From: Rostratula benghalensis
Taxonomy: Eukaryota > Chordata > Aves > Charadriiformes > Rostratulidae
Reading direction: 5' to 3'
Length of the DNA: 64,000 nt
Assembly: GCA_013399305.1 (NCBI GenBank)
Contig: VXAI01000117.1
Span: forward strand, 392,742-456,741
Of this stretch, positions 50,283 to 61,875 are shown one piece after another (position 1 is the first letter of the stretch; every line of letters begins with the position of its first letter). The notes beneath the pieces are model-generated. The model was not told the DNA's origin and made no database searches. It saw only the letters and a list, made by a program, of their open reading frames with translations. The translations under genes and the position numbers were made by a program.

Positions 50283-52612
50283 GTAAGTTGGATTTATTAC
50301 TTGACAATGGGTTTTTTTAACATTCTAAGTTTGAGTTTGTAAATCTCTTATCAACATATTACCTGTCTGAGTCACCGTAGTCATTGGTGATCCCTAATTA
50401 TTTTCCTTTTCTAGTATTGCCTATATATTTTTTTTAAATTCTGGTGGAAATCCTTTTATCAAAGTAAATTTGGGTTGTAAATTTAGAGTACTTAACTCTA
50501 AAATCCAGCATTTTGGATCATTGAAATTGTTTCTGTGATAACAAAATTTAATATAATTAGTTGTATCTTTTTTGGGTGTTGGGAACAGAAAGAGATCAGA
50601 AAGAGAAATAAAAGTGTTTTCATGGAGCTGAAAGAAGATGCAGAAACCATAGTGAATTCTTCTGGGGCTTCTGCTTTTGAGAATATCAATGTTTAGGAAT
50701 TTGCCAAAAATCTTGAGTTCCATATATACTTAGTGTAACTTCAGGGTGCCATTGCAAAGAGGTTCTCTCTAATCTGTATGCCGTATTATACTCCTACTAT
50801 AAGGCTGAGAAATTATGTCAGCAACTATTTCAGGACTATTGCAGTTCACAAAACTGGGTCAGTAGGAACCAGCAGAGTTGAAGTGTTCAGATGATATTTG
50901 GCAACAGTTCAAAAGTGGTGCCACTGTAGGACAGCTTTAGGACATCATACAACAGGTAATTCCCCCGGTAGGAGGCCTCTCGCTGGGCTCTCTGCTGGAA
51001 GATTTGCAAAAGGCAGGTACAGGCAGGAGGTGATGGCATTGAGGTGTTCCACTCAAGTGGCACTTCTTATGCGTCATCTACTGGAAATTTATACAAGTAT
51101 CTTAGGTATCACCAAGTTTCTTTACTCTCTCTTATCCTTTACTGCAGAAAACCCACAAGTGCTCGTTCTGAAATGGTCTGTGAAGCTATGAATCTGTGTG
51201 TAGAACAGAGAATTAGGCTTTGACTGTTTAGAACTGTTACCACCTACACAAGGAGTTTCTTTCCACTGTCTGGCAACTGTCTGTCACACTGAGAGAGACT
51301 GCACAAGTTAAGCAAGAAATAAATAAAGCAAAGCAGAGTTCAACACATTTTAATTTAGTCATGTCCTGGTTAATGTGTTATATGGAAATAGTAACATATA
51401 TTAAGATAATGCAAATATTTTTCACGCTGTAGTAGGCTATCTTTACAGTGGCAGATGTCAAATAATTTCTTCCTCTCTCACTAGCTCTTAACTCTCTGGA
51501 TCGCTCATGATCAACAGCTACGCTTTAATAGTCACACTTGAGAGCAAAGTGATTTCAACTTGTTCTTAGCATGTTATTTCTTATGCTGCTTGTAAACTGA
51601 GATGGAATCTCACAGCAGGACACAGATAACAAAACCCTAACATTGTGCTCATTCTATGTAGAAAGGAGCTACAAGGTGAAAACTTACTTTTCAAAAATAA
51701 TCTGAAAGTCTTAAAAGTTTTAATATGGAATTTACTGGCATTCTTTTTAAAGCTAAGTGAGCTTCTGTAAAATGCCTGTCCTGATGATAAGTCCTTTCTT
51801 AGTTATTTTTAACCATAAAAGATGTTAGGGAATTACTATGATCCCGTGATTCTACTCTTTTTCTAGCAGACTTTCTGAGGAGAACATGGTGCAGTGAATT
51901 GGACTCATGATGTTGCAAAATCAAAATACAGGAAGCCAAGTTTGCAATGAATAAATAAACAGCTACTGCTAAACCAAAACCCAAGGAGATCCAGTGTGTA
52001 TGACTGTGGTAATATAATCAGTTAAGAAGAGGAGGCATTGACCATAACTCTTCAAAAGAACTCTTTGTTATAATCTATATTCAGTCCAAATATAGAACTC
52101 TGGCTCAACTTGAGTTAATATTCTATCATGCTCTCTAGGATAGTGTCTAGGGATTAACTCCTAGGAAAAAAAATCTGTATGTGGGGTAAGTTCTCCTCTA
52201 CGAACATGAATTCAGAGAGAAATATCTGACAGGCATCTGAACTGAAACAGGCAACATAACTGAGGTGGGGTTTAGGCTAGCTATATAAATGACTGTTTGG
52301 TCTCAAAGAACACCATGTCCAACCTCTTTCTGTGGAACAGAGGAACTTCCACAGAAGTGGAAAAGGTTTTATCAGGTTCATTATTATGAGGCCAGAGAAA
52401 TGTTCCTGAAGAAAAGCAAAGTTACTCTTGAGTTTTAGCTTGTTTGTTTAGCAGAACTCATGACAGACCATTTCACAGGTGCGATTTACAAACCACCAAC
52501 AAAGGAAGTGGAATTGGAGCAAAGGGGATGGAGGGAATAACTTTAATTTGGTGGGGAAACTGAACAGCTGGGAAAGGGGAAAAGAATGAGTGACCCTTTA
52601 AATTGCATTTGC

Positions 52613-52667
52613 CAACATGTAGCATGTTGATCCCAACCTGACAATACAATGCCGGTTGCATTGTATT
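52613..52667. repeat. Two adjacent palindromes
   Basis: CAACATG-TAG-CATGTTG (52613-52629) followed 13 bases later by AATACAATGC-CGGTT-GCATTGTATT (52643-52667). Each alone is near chance level; the close pairing is the only unusual point. Confidence 0.7.
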
Positions 52668-53514
52668 AATTTTAGGATGTCTGCTGTGATTTTGTCATTG
52701 AAATTTTCAAAGAGGGGCTGTGGTGATGAAGATGTCATGCAGATGGAGCTCTTATTCTACATACAGCTCTTGAAAAGTGCAGGTGGGGGTTCCAAACCAA
52801 GCCTGTCTCACCTAACCAGCAGCAAGTCCATGTTAGTGAAAGGATCCTGGATAATTTGAATCCCTAAGTGCTAGAGGAAATGAGAAAGCAGTAGCTGATA
52901 AGGCACCCTGGGTCACAGCTGCATCCTCCTTCACACCCCATCCCAGAACAGACTGGTGAGATCCTTGAGGTTACTGTTGTCTCCCACCTCCGAGACAGAC
53001 TTGGAGCTTATCTTGGCTTACAGAGGAATGTGATCTTGTGACTTTGGGCTAAATAGGAATTTTTAGAAGTAGCTCATAGTTTCAGGAAGATGACACTCAG
53101 ATGGACAAGGAGGCAAAAAACATGGAGGAGATAGCTTGTGAAAAACTTTATAGGGGAGTAAATGTTGTGATGAAGTAATATCTACAGCTACTAACCCAGA
53201 ATGAGCCTAAAACTGGCTCCTTCTGGCTGACTAATTCCCTCTGATGGCTAAGAGTCTTTTTGTTGACAGGGACAGTCTGTTCAAACCTTGGTCTCAATCT
53301 GAATTCTTTTTTTTTTCCCTTTCATCAGCATCTGTGAATAGTTCTCAGAACAGTTGCTTTCTTGTAACTCAAGGCCTGAGTGCTCATTTGTTGACTTGGC
53401 TTACTGGCCAGGACCCTGGCACAAAATAAAGAAAAATTATCTACAGATGGATTAGTTACTACCTAGTTCTCTAACCCACAGTGCAGAAGTGCACACAATC
53501 CTATGATGTATGTG

Positions 53515-53543
53515 ATGTATATGTATATATATGTATATATATC
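53515..53543. repeat. (TATATG)n-like AT-rich microsatellite
   Basis: Short alternating run of GTATAT and TATATA units. Simple repeat. Confidence 0.85.
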
Positions 53544-55592
53544 CATCATCATATAGAAGGGGACCATGTAATGTGTGTATATAAACACATCTATGTTGGC
53601 TTTATGTTTTGTAAGTTTTTTGCCTGCACAGTTTTAGGTAATAGACAGCAACTTTGTAACAGCCTCTGAGCGTTCCTACCGACCTATGGCAAATTCAGCA
53701 GAGAGGTATCCCCCGCACAGTGTCACCACCTAATCCACCTCCGCAGTGTCCACTTGCCTGGCTTTTGATCACAGCTTTTGTCTAGAAGTTTCAAACCTGG
53801 ATGGGTTTGAGCCTGGTATTGAGCCTCTTTCAGGCTATCCATAAGTATTTCATTTCATATCATTCCACCTGTTCTTTAAACACGAAGTGATTCACGCTGC
53901 ACTAATTTTTCTTTACAAATGACAAAGGTAACACTTTTAGTAGGAACAGTAACTACATAAATCTCCAGCACTATATATTTTGTATATTTTTGTATTTTAA
54001 TGTATCTGGTAACATATAAAGATGCAGATCATGTGAATGTGCGTCACTGTACATGCAGGATGAAAAATGGCTGTGGTGAATCATATTGTAGGTCCATTTA
54101 TCCAGGTCTTACCTTCAGAAATGAAAACAAATATCTGGAGGAAAAGTCTTAAAAATAGGGTAGGTAGAGAGTCTGCCACACTGTCTTAGGCAAGAGCTGA
54201 CCCAAGAACATCCTGAGTAGGAAGCAGCAGCTGCACTGTTGTATTTTGTAGCAAACCATTCTCCATTACCCTGGCTTTGAGCTTTTTTGTACTTACAGAC
54301 TTAGGGACAGGTTGCATGAAACACATATTCTTTTGTTAATTTTGAAATGTTATAATTGCATTGGAGGCCATATGATTTTTGAGTGATGAGGAGTAGGGGA
54401 TATTTATTCCTTATTATCCTAATATTAATGATATTCATTCCGTATTTATACCCTCTCGCCATTTGAGGCATTGTAGGTCTGCATCATTCCTTTCACTTCA
54501 TTCCAGTCATCTCTTTTCCAGTCTTAAGAATTATCATCTGTTTGGTTTCTCTTGTGGTGGCTGTTCTGTACCCAGGAGCTACCTAAGGGCCACAGGTGCA
54601 TTGCAGGGTAGGCGTAGTCTGGAGGGCATGCGAACATCCTGTTCTCTCAACAGTGCTGAGCAGGGAACCTGCTGGAGCCACAGCTCCCCTCCAGCCTTTC
54701 TGTGCAAACCTGATCTCAAAAAAGTAGGAGGGATTCAGTCAAGAAGCTGCCAGATCAGCCACTTAGGTCTGGGAAGCAATCCTAGATCCCATGCTGCACA
54801 GAGCCTTCTTTTACCTTTACTTTACTTTACTTTCACCTTTACACTTTCAAGGTGGACCAACCACCTCCAAATGGTGTCTCTCAGGTGGAGGTACTTAACA
54901 GAGAGCCATGGAAGTGGCATAGCAGCGTTTCCCTTTTTGGGTCCTTGAGATCCAGTTTTCACCTTAAAGACAAGCTGCTGTTAAGCTACCTCCTGTTGTG
55001 CTCAGGAGCTTAGGCAGGGTCAACTGTTTCTGAACCTGGCTTCTGTCCTCAAGAGGCACCAATCAGCTTCTGGGACTGGGAAGAGTCCATTTATACCTTA
55101 CGTTGCTGTTTCGTTGTTGTCAGACTGGGTTTATGAAGGACATAGTTTACTCCCATGGTCTGAACAGAACAAACCAGTCTGGAAAATGCTGCAGTAATAC
55201 AATCTGCTATTACATGGTAGGTTGGACCTGCACCTCTCAGAGTGACAGGGCACAATATTGGGGCTGTAGTTTAAGAACCCTTAAGCAATATTTGCACTCT
55301 GATTCTCCTAAATTGCTCTGAGTACTTCAGTGGTGTCACATAACTTCCCAGAAATGTCCTATGAGTTGCAGCACCACTTGGTTTCTCTGTGCAATGCTTC
55401 GTGCCACAATTTTACCCAACCACCTCTTCACTTCCCTTCATACGCTTCTACAGCAGCATTTACATGGGAGCAGTACTGGAAGAAAGTAGTAACTGGTTTT
55501 TATTGCAGTGGGGAAGACAAAGAAATCCTATCCCAGACAGAGCCCATGCGTTAGTGTCCATTCTTCTTCTTCTGGCACATCTGCTTCACCAG

Positions 55593-55619
<27 letters not shown>
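55593..55619. repeat. A27 homopolymer
   Basis: Longest uninterrupted A run in the window, preceded by a (CTT)n-like run (TTCTTCTTCTTCTGG). No retroposed body is recognisable next to it. Its length may be unreliable in the assembly. Confidence 0.9.
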
Positions 55620-55623
<4 letters not shown>

Positions 55624-58600
55624 AGAAAAGTTCTTGTCCTCCCAGCACATACACAATCTAAGCTCACGACAATACCAATGCAGTAAGAATAACATACCCT
55701 TCCCAATAACCACTCTGTCATCAAACAGCCACTAGTGACAGAGAGAAAAAAAAAAAAAAAACCTGTCCAAATCCCACCCACCCAACAGGAATCATTGTTC
55801 CAAACTGTATGGCTTCATAATGGACTTGAGATTGTTAGAATGTAATTGAAGTAATTATGTATTGAATGCAACAGGAAACAGATGTCTTAACTCCTTTTTA
55901 AACAGTTGCAAATAGCATTTTCATAAGGCTCCAAATACTCCCAGAAGTACCAAAATCTCTTTGGTTGACTTGAAAATTTCACCTAACCTTTTGGACTAAT
56001 ATTCAGTAAGATTCAATTTGTGGAGAAAAGGATCAAATGAAGGGTTATAAAGATGCAATCAATCAATAGTTTTGATTATTGACACTTTTTTGAGATTTTA
56101 AGCATGTTTTTATGAAGTTAATTTGTAGCCAGTTTTTCCCAATTGCTATGATTTCTGGTATTTGCAAGTCCTAAAGTAGTGGCTAACATACAATGCTAAC
56201 TTACAGTGTTCTGCAGAAGTGTGAGCTAATGCAATGTAAAGTCAGAGGAAAATTCATAAGGAAAATGTTTTGCTCTTTGGACAGAGACACCTTTCACCTC
56301 CCTGCATAATCAGTCAGTGAGTTGAAGGCAAGAATGAAGAGGCTATTCTCCACCTTCACACTGCGGGAACTCAGCGTTGACTTCATTGGAGGACATATTT
56401 AACATTGTATTTTCTAAAATAATACTAAAAGAAATTGAATTAATTTTACCGTTTTGGGCAAGGCCTTAACAATAATCTGCTCAATGTCTCCCAGACTTAA
56501 AGGGCTTCTTGTCTAGGTCTACCAGCAGCAGTAGCAGCAAGTGTGAGTTAACCCAGAAAATGGTAATTTCCTGTCAAGAGCCCTCCAACAAACGTCGCTT
56601 TTATATCTGGCAAAGATCACTAGGCCCCAGTGTTTTGAGTTCAGCATGCTCAAGCACTCTTCATTAAACCGGATGTAGAGTGTGAAAGGTGATTCAGGCA
56701 GCATGGGCAGGCATCCGCCCAGATGGCTATGCTTTGGACACTCCAACAAGGCTGAATAGATGCTTCATTGGGTGAGTTAATAGTCAGGCAGGGGCCAATG
56801 AGTACTTTAAAAATATTGTCTTTCAATAGTCTCTTCACTGTGGGGAAAAAGAAGTCACTGACTCATTTGTGATTAGCTGACCTACCATTACAAAACTTTC
56901 CATCTTGCATTCAGTCATAACAGAATTTATTGTAAAATGCAAGATATTTAGGGTCCATGTTATTTTCAAGCAATTCTTTTTACATTCATGACACATTCAT
57001 AAACACAGCTGCATCGGGTGTGCTTGATGAAAAGGAAAAGCAGCCCACTGTATCCTGTCCCCTCACGCACAGCCATTAGCCCTGCCGCCTTCCTAAGCCT
57101 TAGCATGGCCTCTGGGCTGTGGATAGGAGGAGGATTATCTTTCCTTTCCAGTTCATCCTGAAGTTCATTTTGAGAGCCAAGGTTTCATTCCCCCGATGGC
57201 ACAGGTTTAGGTCCAAGCTACGTAAAGGACATTATGTTGCTTCCCCACAGCATGCCACGTACAACCAGGAGACCTACCACAACATTCCCAGTGTTCATTT
57301 TGTTCCTCTTGCTCTTAAAAGAAAAGCTTTGCAGTCTACAAATTATCAAGTAGCAAATTAACCTAGCTGAAGCCAGGGCTTTCTCTTGGCATTTTTAAGG
57401 GGTATGAAAGCAAGTAATTCCCCTGTTACAAGTCATAACCTCAGTTTCACAACCTCAAAGGCAAATCGCACTGAGTCAGGATGGCAAAGGATTCTGTTAC
57501 GGTTAACACCAGAGCAGCCCAAATATCACATTGAGAAGAAGACAAGAGATAACCATTGGTGCATTATGACAAATGTCCGGCTTAATCTTGTTGCAAGTAC
57601 CTTCTTCAGTGCAGGAATCTACAATGACTTGAGGTATAGATCAGTGGGTAACAATGACAAAGACCATGACACCTGGTATCAAGTAAAACACTGCTGAAGA
57701 CAAAGAGGAATATTTCTAGCTTGGCCCATGTCTTGTGTCTTCACAGGGGATGACATAGAGAAAACAGGAAGTTAAAGCTGTATTATGTGTGCAGTGTGGG
57801 TTTTTTCCCAATAGTCCATCTTGACTCCTATCATCTCAAATGTACATTTTGTGCACATTCATTAGTGGACCATTTGAGATCAGCCAGGAGAAACAACTTA
57901 TGGACTTGACAAATATGTAAAATGGACTATTATTTAACTTGAGCCAACTTAACTCATGGATTACATCACCTAGCAGGAGGAAGGAAAGAGCCATCTCCTG
58001 AGGGCTGCTCATCTTCCGTCTTAAATATTTATCTCAAGGTTCAATAAGCTCTTCTGGTGGCTTTAAAAATTACTCACTTTTGTTAGATGCCTGACTTTTG
58101 GATAACTAGAGTTTGGTGAGCTGAGTTCAGCTGTGACGCTGTGGTGAATAACATAACAACTTGCTTCCTCTGCGTTCATTATGGCAGGAGCTTTGTTCAC
58201 CAAGACGTTCAGGTGAAGGCAGTCAGCAGGCACTGGCATGAAAATTATTTCAGTGTATTCCTGGTGCAGTCCTAAATCTTAGCTGCATCCTAAATCTACT
58301 AGCTAATCTCCCAAACATTAAAACTGTGACAGTTGTTCAACTTCTTTTCCAGAACCTCTTCTGTTTACTTAGAATACTTGCAAGTTGTTTGTCTTTCAAC
58401 AGAGTGCTTTTTCCTTAACTGACTGGTTAAAGGAGAAAACCATGATCCTAAATTCAGATCACCTTGTATAAAACTTCAAAGCTTGAGTTTCATTGGTGCT
58501 CGGCACAGGCACCTCTTATCTTTAGGAAAAGCAAAGGAAGCTGCAGACCTGATTCTTCTGCAAAGAAACAGAAGGCTTTCTGCAGTCGATGCCTAAGCTC

Positions 58601-58859
58601 TGCTGAATTTTCCTGCTGAAATGCCTTTTGCTGGGGTGAAGACGGAAATTGGGAGAATCTTGTGTAGACTTGTTGCCAGTGTTGCCCATACAGCTTATCC
58701 TGATTGCTGTATTAGCAGTGCAAGTTGAAGTGTGAATGCTCCAGCATTGTGCTGCCATTTACTCGCCTGTTTCAGCAGCTGATTGGGGAGGTAAATCCAC
58801 CGTGCCTGTAGCATTGAGGAGCGTATGCTAAATAATGTATTGTACAGCTTTAATCTCTC

Positions 58860-59860
58860 CTCTCGCATCTGCTAACTGGCAGGTCTCCCCAGGACACGGT
58901 GGAATATGCTAAGTCGCTCACTACCCTACTTGGGTGAAAAATAGTCCTCTCTTTCTCCTCTCTAATTAGGAGTGGCCAGCATGTGGCTTTTTTGCTGCCT
59001 GAGGCTTGTGAATTGTTGGAATATGTTTGCCAAGGCAAGGCTGCCTTCCTGGCTGTGGTCTGGAGGGAGCCAGCAGAAACTCCTCGTGGGGACATTGCTG
59101 TAATTGCCTTGGGGACCCACTTATGCAATTGATTAACCCCCGCCCCATCCGGCAGTGGAGTATTGTAATGAGACCCTTTGGGAATTACTGCCATCTCCCT
59201 CCTGGGAACAACTATGGCAGTTCTCCTCTCTCCATGACTCTCCAAAATACGGGGAAGGGATTTTACACCCCCCAGCCGTATAAAATTTTGGCATGTGGCT
59301 TGCAAGGTGTGTAAGCATCAGAAGAAGCAATAGTCCTGTTTTGATGACAGCTTTCTAGTTAAGGAAGCGTCACAGCGTCGAACAATCCAAGATCACGAGA
59401 TCTAAAATTATGACACTTTTCTGCAGAAAAGGTGCAGAGCCCTGTGTGCACGGTGTCCGTCTCTGCGGCGCAGGGGGGTAATGGGAGGGGAAAACAAAGA
59501 CATCCCTTTCTCAGGCACAGATGATTGGCAATAAGATAACTACACGTGAAGCAAGCACTCGTAAGCAGAGTTTGCTTTCTGTTGCCGGGCAGCCTGTAGC
59601 CACAGAGGGCAAAAGCTGTTCTCTGCTTTCCTGCCTCATTCTACCCTCAGCACATCTTCTCCTTAGTGGGAGGCATTTGTCAAACTTCTTTGATTTCTGG
59701 TTTCCAACTGTCACTGCGAACAGCTGGGGAATAGAGAGATTCTTCTTCTGCCTGCCTCTTTTCACAAGTTCTCCAATTAGCTGCTCACTCTGAGGCCAGA
59801 CCACACTATTTTCTCTGCAGAAACTGGCAGGATGGGTTGTGCGCATTCAAAAGGGAAGGC
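58860..59860. promoter_or_regulatory. GC/CpG-richer patch before the last exon, candidate regulatory element
   Basis: CpG dinucleotides recur across this kilobase (CCTCGTGG, CCCCCGCCCCATCCGG, ATACGGGG, GCCGTAT, AAGCGTCACAGCGTCGAAC, CACGGTGTCCGTCTCTGCGG, GTTGCCGGGC), unlike the surrounding intron. It includes homeobox-type cores (TAATTGCC, CAATTGATTAA). Open frames of 95-151 codons exist on both strands but overlap each other and reflect few AT-rich stops rather than a gene. It could be an enhancer or an internal/antisense promoter. Evidence is composition only. Confidence 0.3.
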
Positions 59861-60301
59861 ACCTTTCCAGTAATAAAGAGCCTTTTGCTCTCCACCCTCA
59901 AAACTCAGTTGAGTTGGGACGTTTTATACTTTTTATAGCGGTTTTTTTTTTAACTGAATAGCAAGTTTCCAAGTAAAAGCCGTGAGAAGAAAAAAAAAAA
60001 AAAAAAGATTAATGAAATTTATTTTTCTGCTCCCAGATATACCTGCCAGTATCTAGCTCCGTGACAAATTAGTTCAATATTTAAACACAGCATCTGCTTT
60101 GCAAGACTTGCCCTGACACTTTGAGTTGAGGGCAGGCACTAGTTATCTGATATTCCACCTTCAGCACGTTACCTACTTGTTGGAGGGCTGCCAATTCATT
60201 ATGATCTCGGTTTTGTGAAACACAGAATGGTGCCACCAGCAGCCCTTATTTTAAAATTAAGCACGTAGTAGATAATTTGCTTTCATTTGCTTTTCTTGTA
60301 G

Positions 60302-60574
60302 TACCCTTTCAACAGCCCGACATCGAGAATGGAGCCCTGTTTGATGAGCAGTACCCCAAGGCTGCATCCCACACCAGTGACTCCTCGCTGGCCGGAGGTC
60401 CCGGCCGCAAACTCCTGCTACACGAGCCCATCCATGCACTCCACGAGATATGGGAATTCTAGTGACATGTACACCCCCTTGACTACGCGCAGAAATTCTG
60501 AATACGAGCACATGCAACACTTTCCTGGCTTTGCCTACATCAACGGGGAAGCCACCACAGGTTGGGCTAAGTGA
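60302..60574 (+). CDS. RFX4: RFX4 last coding exon, C terminus and stop
   Basis: Acceptor TTCTTGTAG. Encodes [80 protein letters not shown] and [10 protein letters not shown], then TGA at 60572-60574. This C terminus is diagnostic for RFX4. The exon is markedly GC-richer than neighbouring introns. Frames on the antisense strand and in +1 are also open here but are shadows of this coding sequence. Residues 541-630 of the visible protein. Confidence 0.98.
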   Translation, partial: YPFNSPTSRMEPCLMSSTPRLHPTPVTPRWPEVPAANSCYTSPSMHSTRYGNSSDMYTPLTTRRNSEYEHMQHFPGFAYINGEATTGWAK

Positions 60575-61690
60575 AAAGGACTTGGTATCAGCTAAGCCCA
60601 CAGACTTAAAAGAGTTATAAAAACTTCATGTTCTGTGGGACTTTTCATGAATGTTCTTCAAGGGAGGTGAAGATGGAAAAGGTCCTGGGCAGAAAAACGT
60701 AGTTCATAATGTGGGCAGATTGCAGACCAGTATGACTGACTGTTCCTGTAGCCGAAAAAGAATTTTGTGCTATTCTAGACCACTTTTTGGGGCCAATCTG
60801 TGCCTTTTTTAATTCTGGCATGTGGACCAATCCTGTGTGATGTCAGTTTGAGTGAGCCATTTTACCCCCCTCTCTTATTGACAAATGTTAATAAGTCTTA
60901 CAAAAAATTACTGGAACGGGACCTATTTATAATTTGAATTAAAGACAGGAAATTCACCCCCAACAAAACTCTGTCATCTGTTCCTCTTTTAAGCTCTTAA
61001 TGCATTCCTTAAAAATCGTTCTGCCAAGTCATCACTCGTTCATATCAACTCCTCTCTCTGGCTCCTTAAAAGACACGTGTTGTTGTAGGCTTCAGTTTAC
61101 ACATAACTTTGTATATTGATGCACCTTTCTGTTGATCCAGTAAGTTTGATCTTTACAAAAGAGAAGAAAAGACATGTAGCATTGAATTATACACTGCCTT
61201 AAGTTGACTATTGTCCTTATTATATATGTATTTGTGTTAAGTTTGCACAATCTGGAAAAATGTAATTTCTCTGGTCAGTAATGACAAGCTTAAAGAAGGG
61301 ACTTGGGGACTGGGAAGATTTTGGAATCAGAGCCACGTATGTTAAATATGATGATATGAAGCAATTATGTAAAGAAAATGACAATGCAAACACGATTATT
61401 CATTTAATTACCTATTGCCAGGTATGAAACTGTTTTCTCAATTCCTTCACGTGGTGATAATTCTATATACTTCTACAAAAGCAAAATTCAAAGCTGTGCC
61501 TTTGAACTTATTCTGTACTGTGTATGTGTGGAAAAATGTATTGTATTTTGGGGAGAATTTTTCTTAGACATTTTCTGTCAGATTTGTAGTTACTTGTGAG
61601 GTTTTGTTAGATTTTATTAACATAGCTTTTTCTTCTGTATTATAAAATGCACCAAGCAATTATGGTGGACCTATTACCCTATGGGTAAGA

Positions 61691-61745
61691 AATAAATAAA
61701 TGGAAATATGACATCAGGCATTTCAGTAATTGCTTTGTAAATAAA
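61691..61745 (+). promoter_or_regulatory. RFX4: Proximal poly(A) signal cluster with Pumilio-type site
   Basis: Two overlapping AATAAA at 61691-61700 and another at 61740-61745. The last overlaps TGTAAATA (61736-61743), a match to the Pumilio binding consensus TGTANATA. The shared bases mean the site would be near the end of, or cut from, shorter transcripts. Confidence 0.6.
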
Positions 61746-61849
61746 ATCTTTGATAGCACCCAGTGTGATGATAACCATGTTTATGCCTAAAATGGACGAA
61801 AGTGTTATTTGTACAGTTGTGCAAGATATATGAGGGATTTTCACACTCA

Positions 61850-61855
61850 AATAAA
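61850..61855 (+). promoter_or_regulatory. RFX4: Distal AATAAA poly(A) signal
   Basis: AATAAA followed by GTTCTTGTAATT. Taken as the main end of RFX4 because it is the last hexamer of the unbroken 3' UTR-like sequence. Confidence 0.65.
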
Positions 61856-61875
61856 GTTCTTGTAATTAAATAGGT

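Larger units (their letters stand above)
50283..60301 (+). other. RFX4: RFX4 last intron (10.0 kb)
   Basis: The largest complete intron in the window. It contains two adjacent small palindromes (52613-52667), an AT-rich (TATATG)n stretch (53515-53543), A27 (55593-55619), A18 (55744-55761) and A17 (59990-60006) tracts, and a CpG-richer, GC-richer patch (58860-59860). No CR1 recognised, unlike the preceding two long introns. Confidence 0.92.
10495..61875 (+). other. RFX4: RFX4 gene, 3' part (14 exons and 3' UTR)
   Basis: Fourteen exons with GT/AG borders join in one frame to encode 630 residues plus a stop. The reading matches RFX4 along its length: second half of the RFX winged-helix domain, B/C/dimerisation region, and the RFX4-specific Ser/Pro/Tyr-rich C terminus ending GWAK. 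RFX proteins bind X-box DNA as dimers in the nucleus. RFX4 is known to act in neural tube and midline brain development and cilia-linked transcription, with other isoforms in testis. Vertebrate RFX4 is about 735 residues, so about 105 N-terminal residues are encoded upstream of the window. The identification rests on recognising the protein and its exon order; no database search was run. The 3' boundary is inferred from the last poly(A) signal. Confidence 0.96.
60575..61875 (+). other. RFX4: RFX4 3' UTR
   Basis: Follows the TGA directly. AT-rich, without repeats, about 1.3 kb. AATAAA hexamers occur at 61691-61696, 61695-61700, 61740-61745 and 61850-61855. The last, in TCAAATAAAGTTCTTGTAATT, is followed within about 20 bases by a plausible cleavage region. 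The exact end is inferred. Confidence 0.8.

Noticed and set aside
54463..54948. 161-codon + strand open frame in the last intron
   Set aside because: No recognisable domain, low-complexity Ser/Leu composition, no splice context, and length compatible with chance.
58850..59314. Overlapping 151-codon (-) and 95-codon (+) open frames
   Set aside because: They overlap on opposite strands, have no known motif, and follow from locally higher GC content with fewer stop codons.
60257..60601. 114-codon antisense and 61-codon +1-frame open frames over the last RFX4 exon
   Set aside because: Shadows of the GC-rich coding exon in other frames.
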